Origin: Rheinheimera sp. A13L
GTDB lineage: Bacteria; Pseudomonadota; Gammaproteobacteria; Enterobacterales; Alteromonadaceae
Reading direction: 5' to 3'
Length of the DNA: 64,000 nucleotides
Assembly: GCF_000217935.1 (NCBI RefSeq)
Contig: NZ_AFHI01000001.1
Span: forward strand, 1 to 64,000
The translations under genes were made by a program, and so were the position numbers. The number at the start of each line of letters is the position of its first letter. Within the stretch, counting starts at the first letter, position 1. Under the pieces are notes generated by a model. The model saw nothing but the letters and a program-made list of their open reading frames with translations, searched no databases and was not told where the DNA came from. Of the stretch, positions 7,157 to 15,982 are shown in pieces.

Positions 7157-9043
7157 TCAATGTGAAGGACTGTGTTGCAAAGTCAGCTCCGTAATAACGG
7201 CAGCATGATCAGAAGGCCAGGTATTATTCAGCACAGGTGCCGTTGAACTGCCTTCGCGCCCCACTGTAGTTTCAACTTCAGTGGTAAAAGCTCTGGACGC
7301 TGTTGGTTTTAATAAAGCACCTTGCCAATAAATCCGGTCGATACGGTCCTGAGGTTCAGTGGCTTTAAACACAGGCGACCAGGTATTGCCAGGCGACAGC
7401 ACAGGATCAGGGTGAATATAACGGTAAGTATCAGTAAAACCCGCTTTTACCACAGCATCACTGGTTGGCCAGATCAGCTTGCCAACACCATTGCGTTTCC
7501 CGGCAGTAGCGGCTGTCCAGTCCAAATGGGAAGGCACGTTAAAATCGCCTGCGAGTAACACAGGAGTTTCTGCAGATTGTGCAATCAGCGACTGCAGCCC
7601 GTTGAGCAAATATCTGATTTGCGGCAAGCGCTCAGAACGATGCTCTTCGTGCAATACAGACTGAGGCGTAGCACCGGATAATTCAGCCGCATAAGGACCA
7701 TAATAATGCGGATCCAAATGAGTATTCGCCAGCCATACAGAAAGATTATTGGCATAAGGGAGTTTGATTTTGGCCACCAGCGAAAAATCAATATTAGTAC
7801 TATCAAGCACAGGGAAGCGGCTGATAATCTGAATACCAGCATAGGAGCCAACAGCGTGATACCAGCCAAGCTCATCGGCAAGCTGCGCTGCTAAAGCCTG
7901 ATTCACTTCCTGTAACGCAATAATATCGGCTTCTGACCTCACTATAGATTCGAGGCCTTTCTGAAAGCCATCATTTACCCGGCCAAAAGAGCGCCAGACA
8001 TTGTAAGTCATCACTTTGATTGCAGATTGCTCCTGCTGCAAAGGCGTCAGCACTGGCAATGTCACTACAGCATCCACTGAAACTTGTTGCTCTGAATCCA
8101 GCGCGCGCACCACCAGTTGTTGCAACCCGGCATCGGATAATGCGGGCATGCCCTGCAAAATGCCGTCCGGCGATAAGGTTAACCAGCCCGGTCCTGAGAT
8201 TAATTGAAAGGTGAAGGCGGCTGAGTTTTTCCGCAGGTATGCCGAGAGTTTTAATTGATAGTTCTGCTCTGCAACCGCCTGATAAAGCCGGAATTTAGAA
8301 TTTATCCATGCCATTGGCCTGGCATCTTTCACAGTAAAACTGACGGGGCCAGCTTTCACTGTATAGCCGTCGTTAGCAAGCAGCCATAATTCGTACTGGC
8401 CTGCTGCTACAGGTGGCGCAATATTCAGCAAACCACTGCCAATAGCACTTGTGGCTGTTTTAGTACCATTTAAATACAGCCAGGCAGCAGAGCCGGGTCC
8501 AGGTGTGGTGCCCTTAGCATAAACACCCAGCCAGTCGGTTTTTGACGCCCTGGGATTATTGAATTCCACCACTAACTGCTCAGCAATTCCTGGCTGTGGA
8601 TTCTTAATCACTAAGCCTGGCTGATCGGCTGAACTTAACACCTCAAAATTCACCGCCTGAGCTAAAGGGCTATAGCCATTGTTAGCTAAAAACCAAAGGC
8701 TGTAACGCCCGGGCGACAAAGCTGTTGCCGCAAAGCTCACCCGGCCATTGATACCCACAGCTGAAGCCAAACGACTGTTATTAATATATTTCCAATCCGT
8801 GGCTGCACGCGATCCCGGCTGCACATTTTGTGGATAAATACCAAACCAATCCGAGACATTGCCAGAGCCGCCGGTAAAAACAACCTCAATAGTTTCAGTG
8901 GTATAAACAACACTTTTTGTTAATGAGAATTGTGCAGAGCTATTTGACTGTACCTGACTGGCATTGGTAATAGCAGCAGCTAACATCAGCAGCAATGCCA
9001 TTCCGTACAGCAACAAGGTATGAACAACAGAGTGTAAACGCAT
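7157..9043 (-). CDS. Secreted endonuclease/exonuclease/phosphatase-family enzyme with Ig-like repeats
   Basis: 628 residues with an N-terminal signal peptide (cleavage near ITNA-SQ). Two related beta-sandwich repeats follow (about 35-135 and 140-240), marked by DWFGIYPQNVQPGS and DWLGVYAKGTTPGPGS and the echoed YSLWFLANNGYS / YELWLLANDGYT. A putative Ig domain (250-330) precedes the catalytic EEP domain (340-628). EEP motifs are MTYNVW, ALQEVNQ, ANTHLDPH, AGDFNVP and the terminal SDHAAV, so the metal-binding and general-base residues are present. Family members include DNases, sphingomyelinases and phytase-like phosphatases; the substrate cannot be told here. The AT-rich region near 9080-9140 probably holds its promoter. 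Confidence 0.85.
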   Translation of the reverse strand: MRLHSVVHTLLLYGMALLLMLAAAITNASQVQSNSSAQFSLTKSVVYTTETIEVVFTGGSGNVSDWFGIYPQNVQPGSRAATDWKYINNSRLASAVGINGRVSFAATALSPGRYSLWFLANNGYSPLAQAVNFEVLSSADQPGLVIKNPQPGIAEQLVVEFNNPRASKTDWLGVYAKGTTPGPGSAAWLYLNGTKTATSAIGSGLLNIAPPVAAGQYELWLLANDGYTVKAGPVSFTVKDARPMAWINSKFRLYQAVAEQNYQLKLSAYLRKNSAAFTFQLISGPGWLTLSPDGILQGMPALSDAGLQQLVVRALDSEQQVSVDAVVTLPVLTPLQQEQSAIKVMTYNVWRSFGRVNDGFQKGLESIVRSEADIIALQEVNQALAAQLADELGWYHAVGSYAGIQIISRFPVLDSTNIDFSLVAKIKLPYANNLSVWLANTHLDPHYYGPYAAELSGATPQSVLHEEHRSERLPQIRYLLNGLQSLIAQSAETPVLLAGDFNVPSHLDWTAATAGKRNGVGKLIWPTSDAVVKAGFTDTYRYIHPDPVLSPGNTWSPVFKATEPQDRIDRIYWQGALLKPTASRAFTTEVETTVGREGSSTAPVLNNTWPSDHAAVITELTLQHSPSH

Positions 9044-9340
9044 AAGTAAGCCTCACGTGATGGGAAGGCAGACACAATAAATCAACAATATTTACACAAT
9101 ATGACATTATGTATTTTTTATACAATATATCTTTATCAGTATAGTCAGGGTTACAGAATGCAGGGCAAATCAGCGGGTGGCGCAGGTTTTAACCTTGGTT
9201 GGGACAGCAATTTTTGCAGAGTCGTATAGACGAACTGAAAAGACCAGAGTCAGATTTTTAAGATTCTTTCCCGTTAAAACGCGTGATTGAGCATTTACAG
9301 CGTTGTACCTAAGGCTTTAGGTCAAAAACCTGCACAAGAG
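9044..9340. other. Intergenic region
   Basis: About 300 bases. The left part (9080-9140) is very AT-rich and likely holds the promoter of the leftward EEP gene. A short open stretch near 9255-9310 on the plus strand has some codon-like character but no start or family resemblance, so I do not call it a gene. Confidence 0.4.
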
Positions 9341-9369
9341 AAACAAAGCATACGAATTCTGCTTTGTTT
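9341..9369 (-). terminator. Terminator of the MNT-HEPN operon
   Basis: AAACAAAGCA (9341-9350) and TGCTTTGTTT (9360-9369) form a perfect 10-bp stem with a 9-base loop. It lies 8 bases beyond the HEPN stop codon. On the minus strand the stem ends in TTT and is followed by CTCTT, a modest T-tract. Confidence 0.6.
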
Positions 9370-9377
9370 GAAATCCA

Positions 9378-9800
9378 TCAATCCCGCTTTAACCAATCTT
9401 GTGTCAAAACCAACAGTTCTTTTGCCTGTTTGATGCATTCAGCAACGGCAGCATCCTCAACCAGATCACCAGAATAATCAGCAACATTACGCTGTTTACG
9501 CAAAGCGTCCAGAACGATAAGCCTGTCTGTATCTATGCCAACAGTTTTCACTAGCGACTGTAACATGGTTTGGTGGTGGCCAGGTTTACTGGTGAGAGTT
9601 CTAAATCCAACTGCCTGCAATGCGGCATTCGACAACTGCATAATGGCTTTGTACGCAGCATCAAAGCGGTTTTCATTACTCAGCTCAATCAACTCTGCAT
9701 CTTTAATATTGCGTTGTGCAGCTTCAAGCAAACGCTGAATTGCGGCGCGATCGGGGTTAATGCGTTCCAGTAGTTTGCCAATCAGATTGTCTAAGGTCAT
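9378..9800 (-). CDS. HEPN-domain protein, probable toxin of an MNT/HEPN pair
   Basis: 140 residues, all helical, matching the HEPN fold. It has an N-terminal LLEAAQRNIKDAELIELSNE helix, the AYKAIMQLSNAALQA helix, and the C-terminal ALRKQRNVADYSGDLV segment. The usual HEPN RNase signature is R-x4-6-H. Here the His position is replaced by Tyr in RNVADY, as in a subgroup paired with wHTH-nucleotidyltransferases. The start is chosen for GGAG six bases upstream. The gene overlaps the nucleotidyltransferase gene by 44 bases. In characterised HEPN/MNT systems the MNT protein AMPylates and silences the HEPN toxin; whether this Tyr variant is toxic is unknown. Confidence 0.8.
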   Translation of the reverse strand: MTLDNLIGKLLERINPDRAAIQRLLEAAQRNIKDAELIELSNENRFDAAYKAIMQLSNAALQAVGFRTLTSKPGHHQTMLQSLVKTVGIDTDRLIVLDALRKQRNVADYSGDLVEDAAVAECIKQAKELLVLTQDWLKRD

Positions 9801-10389
9801 CCTTGTCTCCTACTATCATCAGTAGCGGGTTGGCAAGCAGTTCACGGATAAAACCTGATTGCTTTGCCAGTGCTTTCTGCCATTCGGACAATGAATATAG
9901 TTTAGGATTGATCTCGCGGCCAAGCTGTTGCTGCGCCGGATAAAGGTTTTTTACTGCATCAGCAAAACTCAGTTCTCCCACCAGCAGCAGATCGATATCG
10001 CTATTGGCTGTAGCCTTGCCACTGGCGACAGAACCAAACACAGCCGCAAACTGCAGCTGATCGGATACAGGTAACAAAGCCTGTCGCAATACATCAGCCA
10101 AACCTGTGGTTTTGCGCAGAATACTGGCCAACTCTTCATAGACTACACAGCTGGTATCTGCCTGATAACACAGCTGATTACCCTGCTGTGTTTTCTTCAA
10201 AATACCTGCCTGAGCCAGTTTGGTCAGCTCTTTATGCAAGGTACCAGGCTGGGTATGAGTTAAACGGGCAATTTCACGCACATGCCAGGCCTCGTCGGGT
10301 TTAAGCAACAGCAAACCCAACACCTGACGGCGGTAACCGGTAAAAAGCAAATCAGTAAGAGCAGACACAACAGCACCAAGTGAAGCCAA
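9757..10389 (-). CDS. Winged-helix nucleotidyltransferase (MNT antitoxin)
   Basis: 210 residues. Residues 15-80 form a winged helix (EIARLTHTQPGTLHKELTKL then AGILKK). Residues 112-200 form a minimal nucleotidyltransferase with the GS-x10-DxD signature (FGSVASGKATANSDIDLLLV, with Gly119-Ser120 and Asp131/Asp133). The fused DNA-binding domain suggests it also represses its own operon. The start is uncertain: the frame opens with TTG at 10389 without a clear ribosome site, and a GTG seven codons later is an alternative. It overlaps the HEPN gene, the standard antitoxin-then-toxin order. Confidence 0.85.
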   Translation of the reverse strand: MASLGAVVSALTDLLFTGYRRQVLGLLLLKPDEAWHVREIARLTHTQPGTLHKELTKLAQAGILKKTQQGNQLCYQADTSCVVYEELASILRKTTGLADVLRQALLPVSDQLQFAAVFGSVASGKATANSDIDLLLVGELSFADAVKNLYPAQQQLGREINPKLYSLSEWQKALAKQSGFIRELLANPLLMIVGDKDDLRQSDWQTTGTH

Positions 10390-10592
10390 TAAAGCTACGA
10401 ATGTAGCCTTTTAGGCTTCATTCGTCAATTAGTGACTTTCAGGCTGTGAAATGAGATCCAGCTAAGAATGGCAGGTATAACTTACCACCAGATTGGTTGT
10501 GGCCTATAAAAATCGACCACCAATGCACTTGTGCTTGCACCAAAGCTGTTTTAGTTTGACTGAGCCAGGCAACCAGAACAGTCAAAACCCCA

Positions 10593-10982
10593 ATGAAAAC
10601 TATCTACCAATACGCCATAGTAAGGTTTTTACCTTTCGCCGAGACAGGTGAGTTTGCCAATGTGGGTATAGTGTTATGTGCGCCTGATGTTGGTGTTTTT
10701 GCTTTTCAGCTTATCCCCACGCCATCAGAGCGGGTGCAGCTGTTTTTTCCTCGGCTGAATAACGACTTACTACCGAACACTCTTAAGCTGTTAACTGATG
10801 AATTAAATCGGATACAGCAATTGGCAGAGCAACACAGCTCAACTCAACTATTCGCCACCTTTCAGGAATTGATCCGCCCACGTGAACAGCTGATCCGTTA
10901 TTCCGGGCAACGCTCTGTGTTGAGTGCGGCTAAACCTGCTGAACTTCTAGCGCAGTTAATTAAGCAATTGGTGCAGTTATAA
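10593..10982 (+). CDS. DUF3037-family protein
   Basis: 129 residues that open with the DUF3037 pattern YQYAIVRFLPFAETGEFANVG followed, after one residue, by VLCAP. The middle is FFPRLNNDLLPNTLKLLTDE, and the C-terminal region has FQELIRPREQLIRYS. DUF3037 genes are often next to a HipA-like kinase gene, but none is present here, so it appears to be a solitary member. No function is established. It lies between the HEPN/MNT pair and the dGTPase gene, on the strand opposite to the former. No strong ribosome site precedes the ATG. Confidence 0.8.
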   Translation: MKTIYQYAIVRFLPFAETGEFANVGIVLCAPDVGVFAFQLIPTPSERVQLFFPRLNNDLLPNTLKLLTDELNRIQQLAEQHSSTQLFATFQELIRPREQLIRYSGQRSVLSAAKPAELLAQLIKQLVQL

Positions 10983-11196
10983 TTCAAGTCTTTGAACCAC
11001 ACACCAGATGAAATGCACACAGGTCATCACAGACCCGAACATATCAGTCTTTTGCTGCCCACTAAATTTACTATTGAGTTTGAATCTGACTTAAAAACCC
11101 TCTGACATAGCTGCAATAAAAATCTGCTTGAGCTTTCCATGTACCTGTTTTAATTTGAACTAAGCCACTTTGGCTGCAGTTCAAGGAGTTGTCCTG

Positions 11197-12708
11197 ATGG
11201 ATATAGATTTTCATAAAAAAATCAAAGCCGATCGCCCTAATCGCTCTTCAAAATCCGCTTTAGACTTTGCCTTTGAAAGTGACAGAGGCCGTATTATTAA
11301 TTCGGCAGCCATCAGGCGCTTACAGCAAAAAACTCAGGTGTTTCCGTTAGAACGAAATGCAGCAGTTCGTAGCCGATTAACCCATTCGATGGAGGTGCAG
11401 CAGGTTGGCCGTTTTATTGTGCAATCCATTTGCCGCCTGTTAAGTGAAAAATATCAGGTACCCGAAGTAAATAAGACTGATCCCTACTATTTCACCGAGC
11501 TGGAACGGCCAATAGAAAGTCTGATAGAAATGGCTTGTCTGATGCACGATATCGGCAACCCGCCTTTTGGCCATTCAGGCGAAGCTGCTATCAATAAATG
11601 GTTTTCAGCTAACCTGTTTCGGATCAAGCCCAAAGACGCCATCAGGAAATCTGAAACTGCAGCATTGTTGTGGCAGAAGCTCGCGCTTGAACTGCAAAAT
11701 TATGAAGGCAACGCCCAAGGTATTCGGATTGTTACCTCACTACAAACAATGAACCTGACGTACTCCCAGTCGGCCTGCATTATGAAGTACACCAGACCAG
11801 CCTGGTTAGTAAGAGAAGACGAACACAAACCCTATAGCTACCTGATGAAAAAACCTGGTTACTTTTACACCGAAGCCGGGTTTGTCAGACAGCAAAACGA
11901 AGTTTTAGGTATTGCCGAATTTCACCGCCATCCACTGAGTTACATCATGGAAGCGGCAGACGATATCTCCTACTGCATTGCAGATATTGAAGATGCGGTT
12001 GAAAAAGAACTTTTAAGCCTGGAAGAGTTGAAAGTAGCGCTACTGGAACATTTTAAAACCAACTGCAAGGTGCCTTGTGACAGCAAGTTAAAAGGGTTAA
12101 GAGATACATCCGTTACATTCGAAGACATAGTTAATGCGGCGTGGAGAAAAGCTGAAAATCTGGAAGATAACAGGGTCTACGAATTTTTTATCAGTCTACG
12201 TGTAGGCATTCTTCATCCTTTGGTTAAATATGCAGCAGAGCAGTTTTTATCCAACATTGAGCAAATTTATAACGGCAGTTTTAACAGGGCTTTGTTAGAG
12301 GACGATAGCCAATACCACGCTGTGACCGAAACCTTTAAATCTGTAGCGCGCAGTTATGTGTTTAATGCTCGGGAAGTTGAATTGTTGGAAATTCAAGGCT
12401 TTAAGATCATAGGGGGCTTGCTGGATTCGTATCTGCCCATAATGCGCCTGAGTAAAGATGACTTTGCCAATGTGCTTGCTGGCAAGGCTAATAAAACGCT
12501 GCCTTTAGAAAATAGATTAGCTGGCCGCCTGCCAGGTAAATATAAATTCAGCTACCAAAAAGCATTACAAACCCCGCCATCCAACCTGCCGCACGATGGC
12601 GAAGTTTACGAGCGCTATCTGCGCTGCCGGTTAATTCAGGACCATATCAGCGGTATGACAGATCACTATGCGCTGGATGAATACGAATCTTTGGTGCTTT
12701 GCCGTTGA
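11197..12708 (+). CDS. dgt: Deoxyguanosinetriphosphate triphosphohydrolase (dGTPase)
   Basis: The enzyme hydrolyses dGTP to deoxyguanosine and triphosphate. The 503-residue protein is close to the length of E. coli Dgt (505). The HD metal centre is clear: His63 in RLTHSMEVQQ, His117-Asp118 in CLMHDIGNPPFGHSG, and a distal Asp in YIMEAADDISYCIADIEDA. The ATG at 11197 follows AAGGAG and is preferred over the upstream TTG at 11170. Dgt-type enzymes shape dNTP pools, and some family members defend against phage by depleting dGTP. Its position beside a toxin-antitoxin pair and a NACHT protein makes that possible, but a housekeeping role is equally plausible. Confidence 0.92.
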   Translation: MDIDFHKKIKADRPNRSSKSALDFAFESDRGRIINSAAIRRLQQKTQVFPLERNAAVRSRLTHSMEVQQVGRFIVQSICRLLSEKYQVPEVNKTDPYYFTELERPIESLIEMACLMHDIGNPPFGHSGEAAINKWFSANLFRIKPKDAIRKSETAALLWQKLALELQNYEGNAQGIRIVTSLQTMNLTYSQSACIMKYTRPAWLVREDEHKPYSYLMKKPGYFYTEAGFVRQQNEVLGIAEFHRHPLSYIMEAADDISYCIADIEDAVEKELLSLEELKVALLEHFKTNCKVPCDSKLKGLRDTSVTFEDIVNAAWRKAENLEDNRVYEFFISLRVGILHPLVKYAAEQFLSNIEQIYNGSFNRALLEDDSQYHAVTETFKSVARSYVFNAREVELLEIQGFKIIGGLLDSYLPIMRLSKDDFANVLAGKANKTLPLENRLAGRLPGKYKFSYQKALQTPPSNLPHDGEVYERYLRCRLIQDHISGMTDHYALDEYESLVLCR

Positions 12709-13020
12709 GACCACAAGCAATCTAAATATTTGAGGCTTCTGGCGAACCTGAAAATTCGCCGAAAAAATAAAAAATGAAAGCGCACAAGAAATATCAAACA
12801 CTACCATAGCGGTTGTTTGAGATAGCCAATCACATACAGCATATGATATTAGCAGCAAGTCCCGAAAAAGAGCTTGCTGTTTGACTAAAGCTGCACTAAC
12901 TTGGTTCTAAACAAGTTACAACTGTAACGAAGTTGCCGGAAAAGGAAGTTTGGCAGTTCAGTTCTTTTTGGCCTTTTAGCCTTTAGATCTCCCGCTTCAT
13001 ACCTTCTGCTTTTCTTATGC
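12709..13020. other. Intergenic region downstream of dgt
   Basis: No gene is seen. A hairpin (GGCGAA at 12741-12746 with TTCGCC at 12755-12760) lies just after dgt but is followed by A rather than T residues on the dgt strand, so I do not call it a terminator. The stretch may include the boundary of the AT-rich insert to its right. Confidence 0.4.
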
Positions 13021-13200
13021 AACTTCAGAATTAACTGGGGCAAAGGGCAAGACCTGACACCGATTTTCGGTGAGGTAGTGCATCAGGGCCGTAATAACGC
13101 CGACCCCAAAGTCCCGCATTTAGTCAAAAGAGACGAAGTGGAAAAGGCGATTAAGTTTTTTAAAGAACTAGTCAAAGTGACGGATGGCGTTGCTTTGTAG
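13021..13200 (+). pseudogene. C-terminal remnant of an unidentified gene
   Basis: About 60 codons with good protein character end at TAG 13198-13200: NWGKGQDLTPIFGEVV, then QGRNNADPKVPHLVKRD, then EVEKAIKFFKELVKVTDG. No start codon with a ribosome site and no recognisable N-terminus are present, so it appears to be the tail of a gene whose front is lost. Base composition is unlike the AT-rich gene that follows. The family is not recognised. Confidence 0.35.
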
Positions 13201-13229
13201 TTTGAGGCACAGCGTAAGACCTGACACCG
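13049..13229 (+). repeat. 14-bp direct repeats flanking the coding remnant
   Basis: AAGACCTGACACCG occurs at 13049-13062 and again at 13216-13229, 167 bases apart, each followed by a T-rich TTTT stretch. The second copy lies 30 bases before the start of the REase-NACHT gene. They may mark a recombination or insertion joint. Confidence 0.5.
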
Positions 13230-13258
13230 GTTTTGCTGTTAAAGGATCTGTATTATCT

Positions 13259-15967
13259 ATGAATGAAAATTTTGAATATTTAACAGCTTTGTCGAGTATG
13301 AAAGAAAATGATTTCTCTGAAAATATTCTCGTGAAATTGTTTACAAAGATGGGATATGACAGGGTTGACTTTAATGGAGGGATACTAGAGAAAGGAAGAG
13401 ATATTATCTTACAAAAAATTATGCCTCTAGAGCCCGAACCTCATACAACTTTGATTCAAGTCAAGAAAATAAAGAAAAAACAGACTATAGAAGATGCCAG
13501 CACGATCACAAAATTAACACATCAGTTATATGAAGCAATTGATGCCGGCTCTATAAATATAGATGGTAAAAAGATTAAACCAAACACCATCATACTAGCC
13601 TTTCCAGAACAGGCTTCCGATAGATTTATGGATCAGATAAAACCACTAATGAACATATCTGAAAAGATGAATATAAAAACACTGATATACGATGGACCAA
13701 AAGTTCTTGACTCGATAAAAACATACGCCCCAGAGATACTTGATTCAATTATTCAGAAAAGCACAAAAATATATGACACTAGCGATGCAGAAGATTCAAA
13801 TGAAGAGTTATCTATAGCTGTTAATTCATGTTCAAAGAAAAGAATACAAGATATCTACATGAGCCTCGATTTTTTCGTCGGCTCAATAAATAGCAACTTC
13901 TTACTAACATCAAAGATATCTTTCAGAAAAGACGAGTTAAATTTCAACCAAAGCATATGGGCTACTTTCAGGAAAAAATACTACGAAATAAATAAAAAAT
14001 TTGGCATCAAAATATCATTAAAATCCCCCGAGGAAATTGAGTCTGAATTTAAGGAATATAAAGAGTTATTTGAAACAGATAAAAACAAAGAGAACATGAA
14101 GTATGCTGAGAGCATTCAAAAAGAAATAACAATAATAAAAGAAAACATATCAGAACTACAGTCAACGTTAAAAAAACAATTAAATCAGTTCAAGTTTGAT
14201 AGCATAAATGATAAAAATGAAATTGCTAGCGTAATCACATTTTTAGAAATGAATGGACATGAAACGGACCCACACAACCTGCCAAAGATATCGGTTAACA
14301 ATAGAATAGTAGACAACATAAAAACAAAACTAGAAGAAAATAAAAACCTAGCCCAAAGGCTTAAAAACATTAAAAGCCAGATAATATCCAGACCAGAAAT
14401 GGAAATAAGAATATCAACCGATGAAATAATTGACAGAATAAAAACCTATAAAGATAAATATACAAAATTATCAAAGAACATAAAAAACAACATTCAAACA
14501 TTCCTACTTACCACTGAAGAAAGCCTTTCATTTCTACATGAAATAACCAATGAGTCATCTATTTTTCATGAAATCATTGAAATATCTCTTAGCGGTTATT
14601 CAAAAGAGCGGATCGAAGTCAAACCTGAAGATATTCTTGGCTCAGGCTATGATATTGCAGTTTATGGTGCAGCAGGCGCAGGAAAAACGACGACGTTAAG
14701 CAATTTCGCTATATCAAAGTCTAAGATAGAGAAGAATAGCGTTATTTATGTCCCATTAAACAGAGTCGTAGAGAAACACAATAAAATATATAGAAGCATA
14801 ATCGGTAAAGACCCGGACAAAATGAATCATGACGAGCGATTGATAGCCGATCCAAATAATGCAATATTTATATGCATTCTGTTATCAAAAGGAATTGCAT
14901 TCAACTCACAAACTCTTGATTTACTAAAGAAAGAAATAACCAAAGACAAAACAGTAATAATAGATGGCTTGGACGAAGCATATGATTCAATTAAGGGAAT
15001 ACTACAATCAATAAACAACTTTAAAAGATCACATAAATGCCAAATTATAATATCATCTAGAGACTGCGTTAAATACTTAGACGATATAGACTTTCTTGGC
15101 ATAACACTTCTTCCCTTCACAAAGGAGCAGCTTCTGCAGTTCGTTAATAAATGGTTTGGTGATAATGATGCAAAAAACCTATTATTAAATCGCGTAGAGA
15201 ACACTGATCTATTTAGAGAAATCAGTTCTCCTTTGCTAGCAACTATTGCATGTGATTTGGTCGAAAAAGGATTTAGCATTCCTGCATGCGAACATGAGAT
15301 TTATGAACAAAGATTTTCTCTACTCACTGGAGAATACGATAAATCTAAGGGAATTACACGACAAAAATTTTCCAGAAAAATTTTGATGCAAACGGCAATG
15401 GCCTTAGCTTACGAAATGCACACAAGAAAAGTTAGAGAATTAAGCCAGATAGATTGCGTACAAATAATATCTAGAAAACTAAAGTTAGAAGATAGGCACT
15501 CAGATGCCATAAAACTATTTAACGAAATGATATCACCAAGCAACATAATATATTTTGATAACTTATCCAAAAAATATTCATTTGGCCATTTTAGATTCCA
15601 AGAGTACTTGGTTTCTGAACAGATATCACTTGATAGAAATATAGATATAATCGATTTAATTAGCCAGACTTGGTGGGCTGGAGCTCTTTGCTTATTTTCA
15701 CAAAAAACTGATATAACGTTTATCTTCGAGCAAATAATTCAAGAAGACGGAGAGGTTGAAAGATCTAATAACATACTAAGGCAAATGATAAAATCTTCAC
15801 CAAAAGAAAAAAGGACTGGACTTTACGATTTATTTAAACTGACAGAAAAAACTAAAAGTGTTTATAGAATAATAGATTATGGTGAACACTCAAATTTGGA
15901 TATGAGCGAATTCGGTATTTATATACCTGATGAATTAGATAGATACGGCTCAGATAGTTACTATTAA
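13259..15967 (+). CDS. REase-like/NACHT NTPase, candidate anti-phage defence protein
   Basis: 902 residues from the ATG at 13259. A longer in-frame start at 13184 overlaps the repeat and the remnant. Residues 1-160 resemble a restriction-endonuclease (Mrr-like) fold: MGYDRVDFNGGILEKGRDII with the acidic Asp near 48, then LIQVKKIKKKQ (Q-x-K near 67-69). Residues 200-450 are long Lys/Glu-rich helices, likely coiled coil. A NACHT/STAND ATPase follows, with Walker A VYGAAGAGKTTTLSNF near 466-477 and Walker B TVIIDGLDEAYD near 564-576. FRFQEYLVSEQI near 780 is typical of NACHT C-terminal regions. The gene is strikingly AT-rich compared with its neighbours, which points to recent transfer. Architecture is like bacterial NACHT and Avs defence proteins: sensor C-terminus, ATPase switch, nuclease effector. 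No TPR sensor array is obvious. Confidence 0.85.
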   Translation: MNENFEYLTALSSMKENDFSENILVKLFTKMGYDRVDFNGGILEKGRDIILQKIMPLEPEPHTTLIQVKKIKKKQTIEDASTITKLTHQLYEAIDAGSINIDGKKIKPNTIILAFPEQASDRFMDQIKPLMNISEKMNIKTLIYDGPKVLDSIKTYAPEILDSIIQKSTKIYDTSDAEDSNEELSIAVNSCSKKRIQDIYMSLDFFVGSINSNFLLTSKISFRKDELNFNQSIWATFRKKYYEINKKFGIKISLKSPEEIESEFKEYKELFETDKNKENMKYAESIQKEITIIKENISELQSTLKKQLNQFKFDSINDKNEIASVITFLEMNGHETDPHNLPKISVNNRIVDNIKTKLEENKNLAQRLKNIKSQIISRPEMEIRISTDEIIDRIKTYKDKYTKLSKNIKNNIQTFLLTTEESLSFLHEITNESSIFHEIIEISLSGYSKERIEVKPEDILGSGYDIAVYGAAGAGKTTTLSNFAISKSKIEKNSVIYVPLNRVVEKHNKIYRSIIGKDPDKMNHDERLIADPNNAIFICILLSKGIAFNSQTLDLLKKEITKDKTVIIDGLDEAYDSIKGILQSINNFKRSHKCQIIISSRDCVKYLDDIDFLGITLLPFTKEQLLQFVNKWFGDNDAKNLLLNRVENTDLFREISSPLLATIACDLVEKGFSIPACEHEIYEQRFSLLTGEYDKSKGITRQKFSRKILMQTAMALAYEMHTRKVRELSQIDCVQIISRKLKLEDRHSDAIKLFNEMISPSNIIYFDNLSKKYSFGHFRFQEYLVSEQISLDRNIDIIDLISQTWWAGALCLFSQKTDITFIFEQIIQEDGEVERSNNILRQMIKSSPKEKRTGLYDLFKLTEKTKSVYRIIDYGEHSNLDMSEFGIYIPDELDRYGSDSYY

Positions 15968-15982
15968 ATTTACACCAGCGGC

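Noticed and set aside
12741-12760. Hairpin after dgt as a terminator
   Set aside because: The stem is followed by A residues on the coding strand rather than T, so it does not meet the pattern of an intrinsic terminator on either strand.
13184-13258. A 25-residue N-terminal extension of the NACHT protein
   Set aside because: It overlaps the gene remnant and the second 14-bp repeat. Its residues are unlike the rest of the protein.
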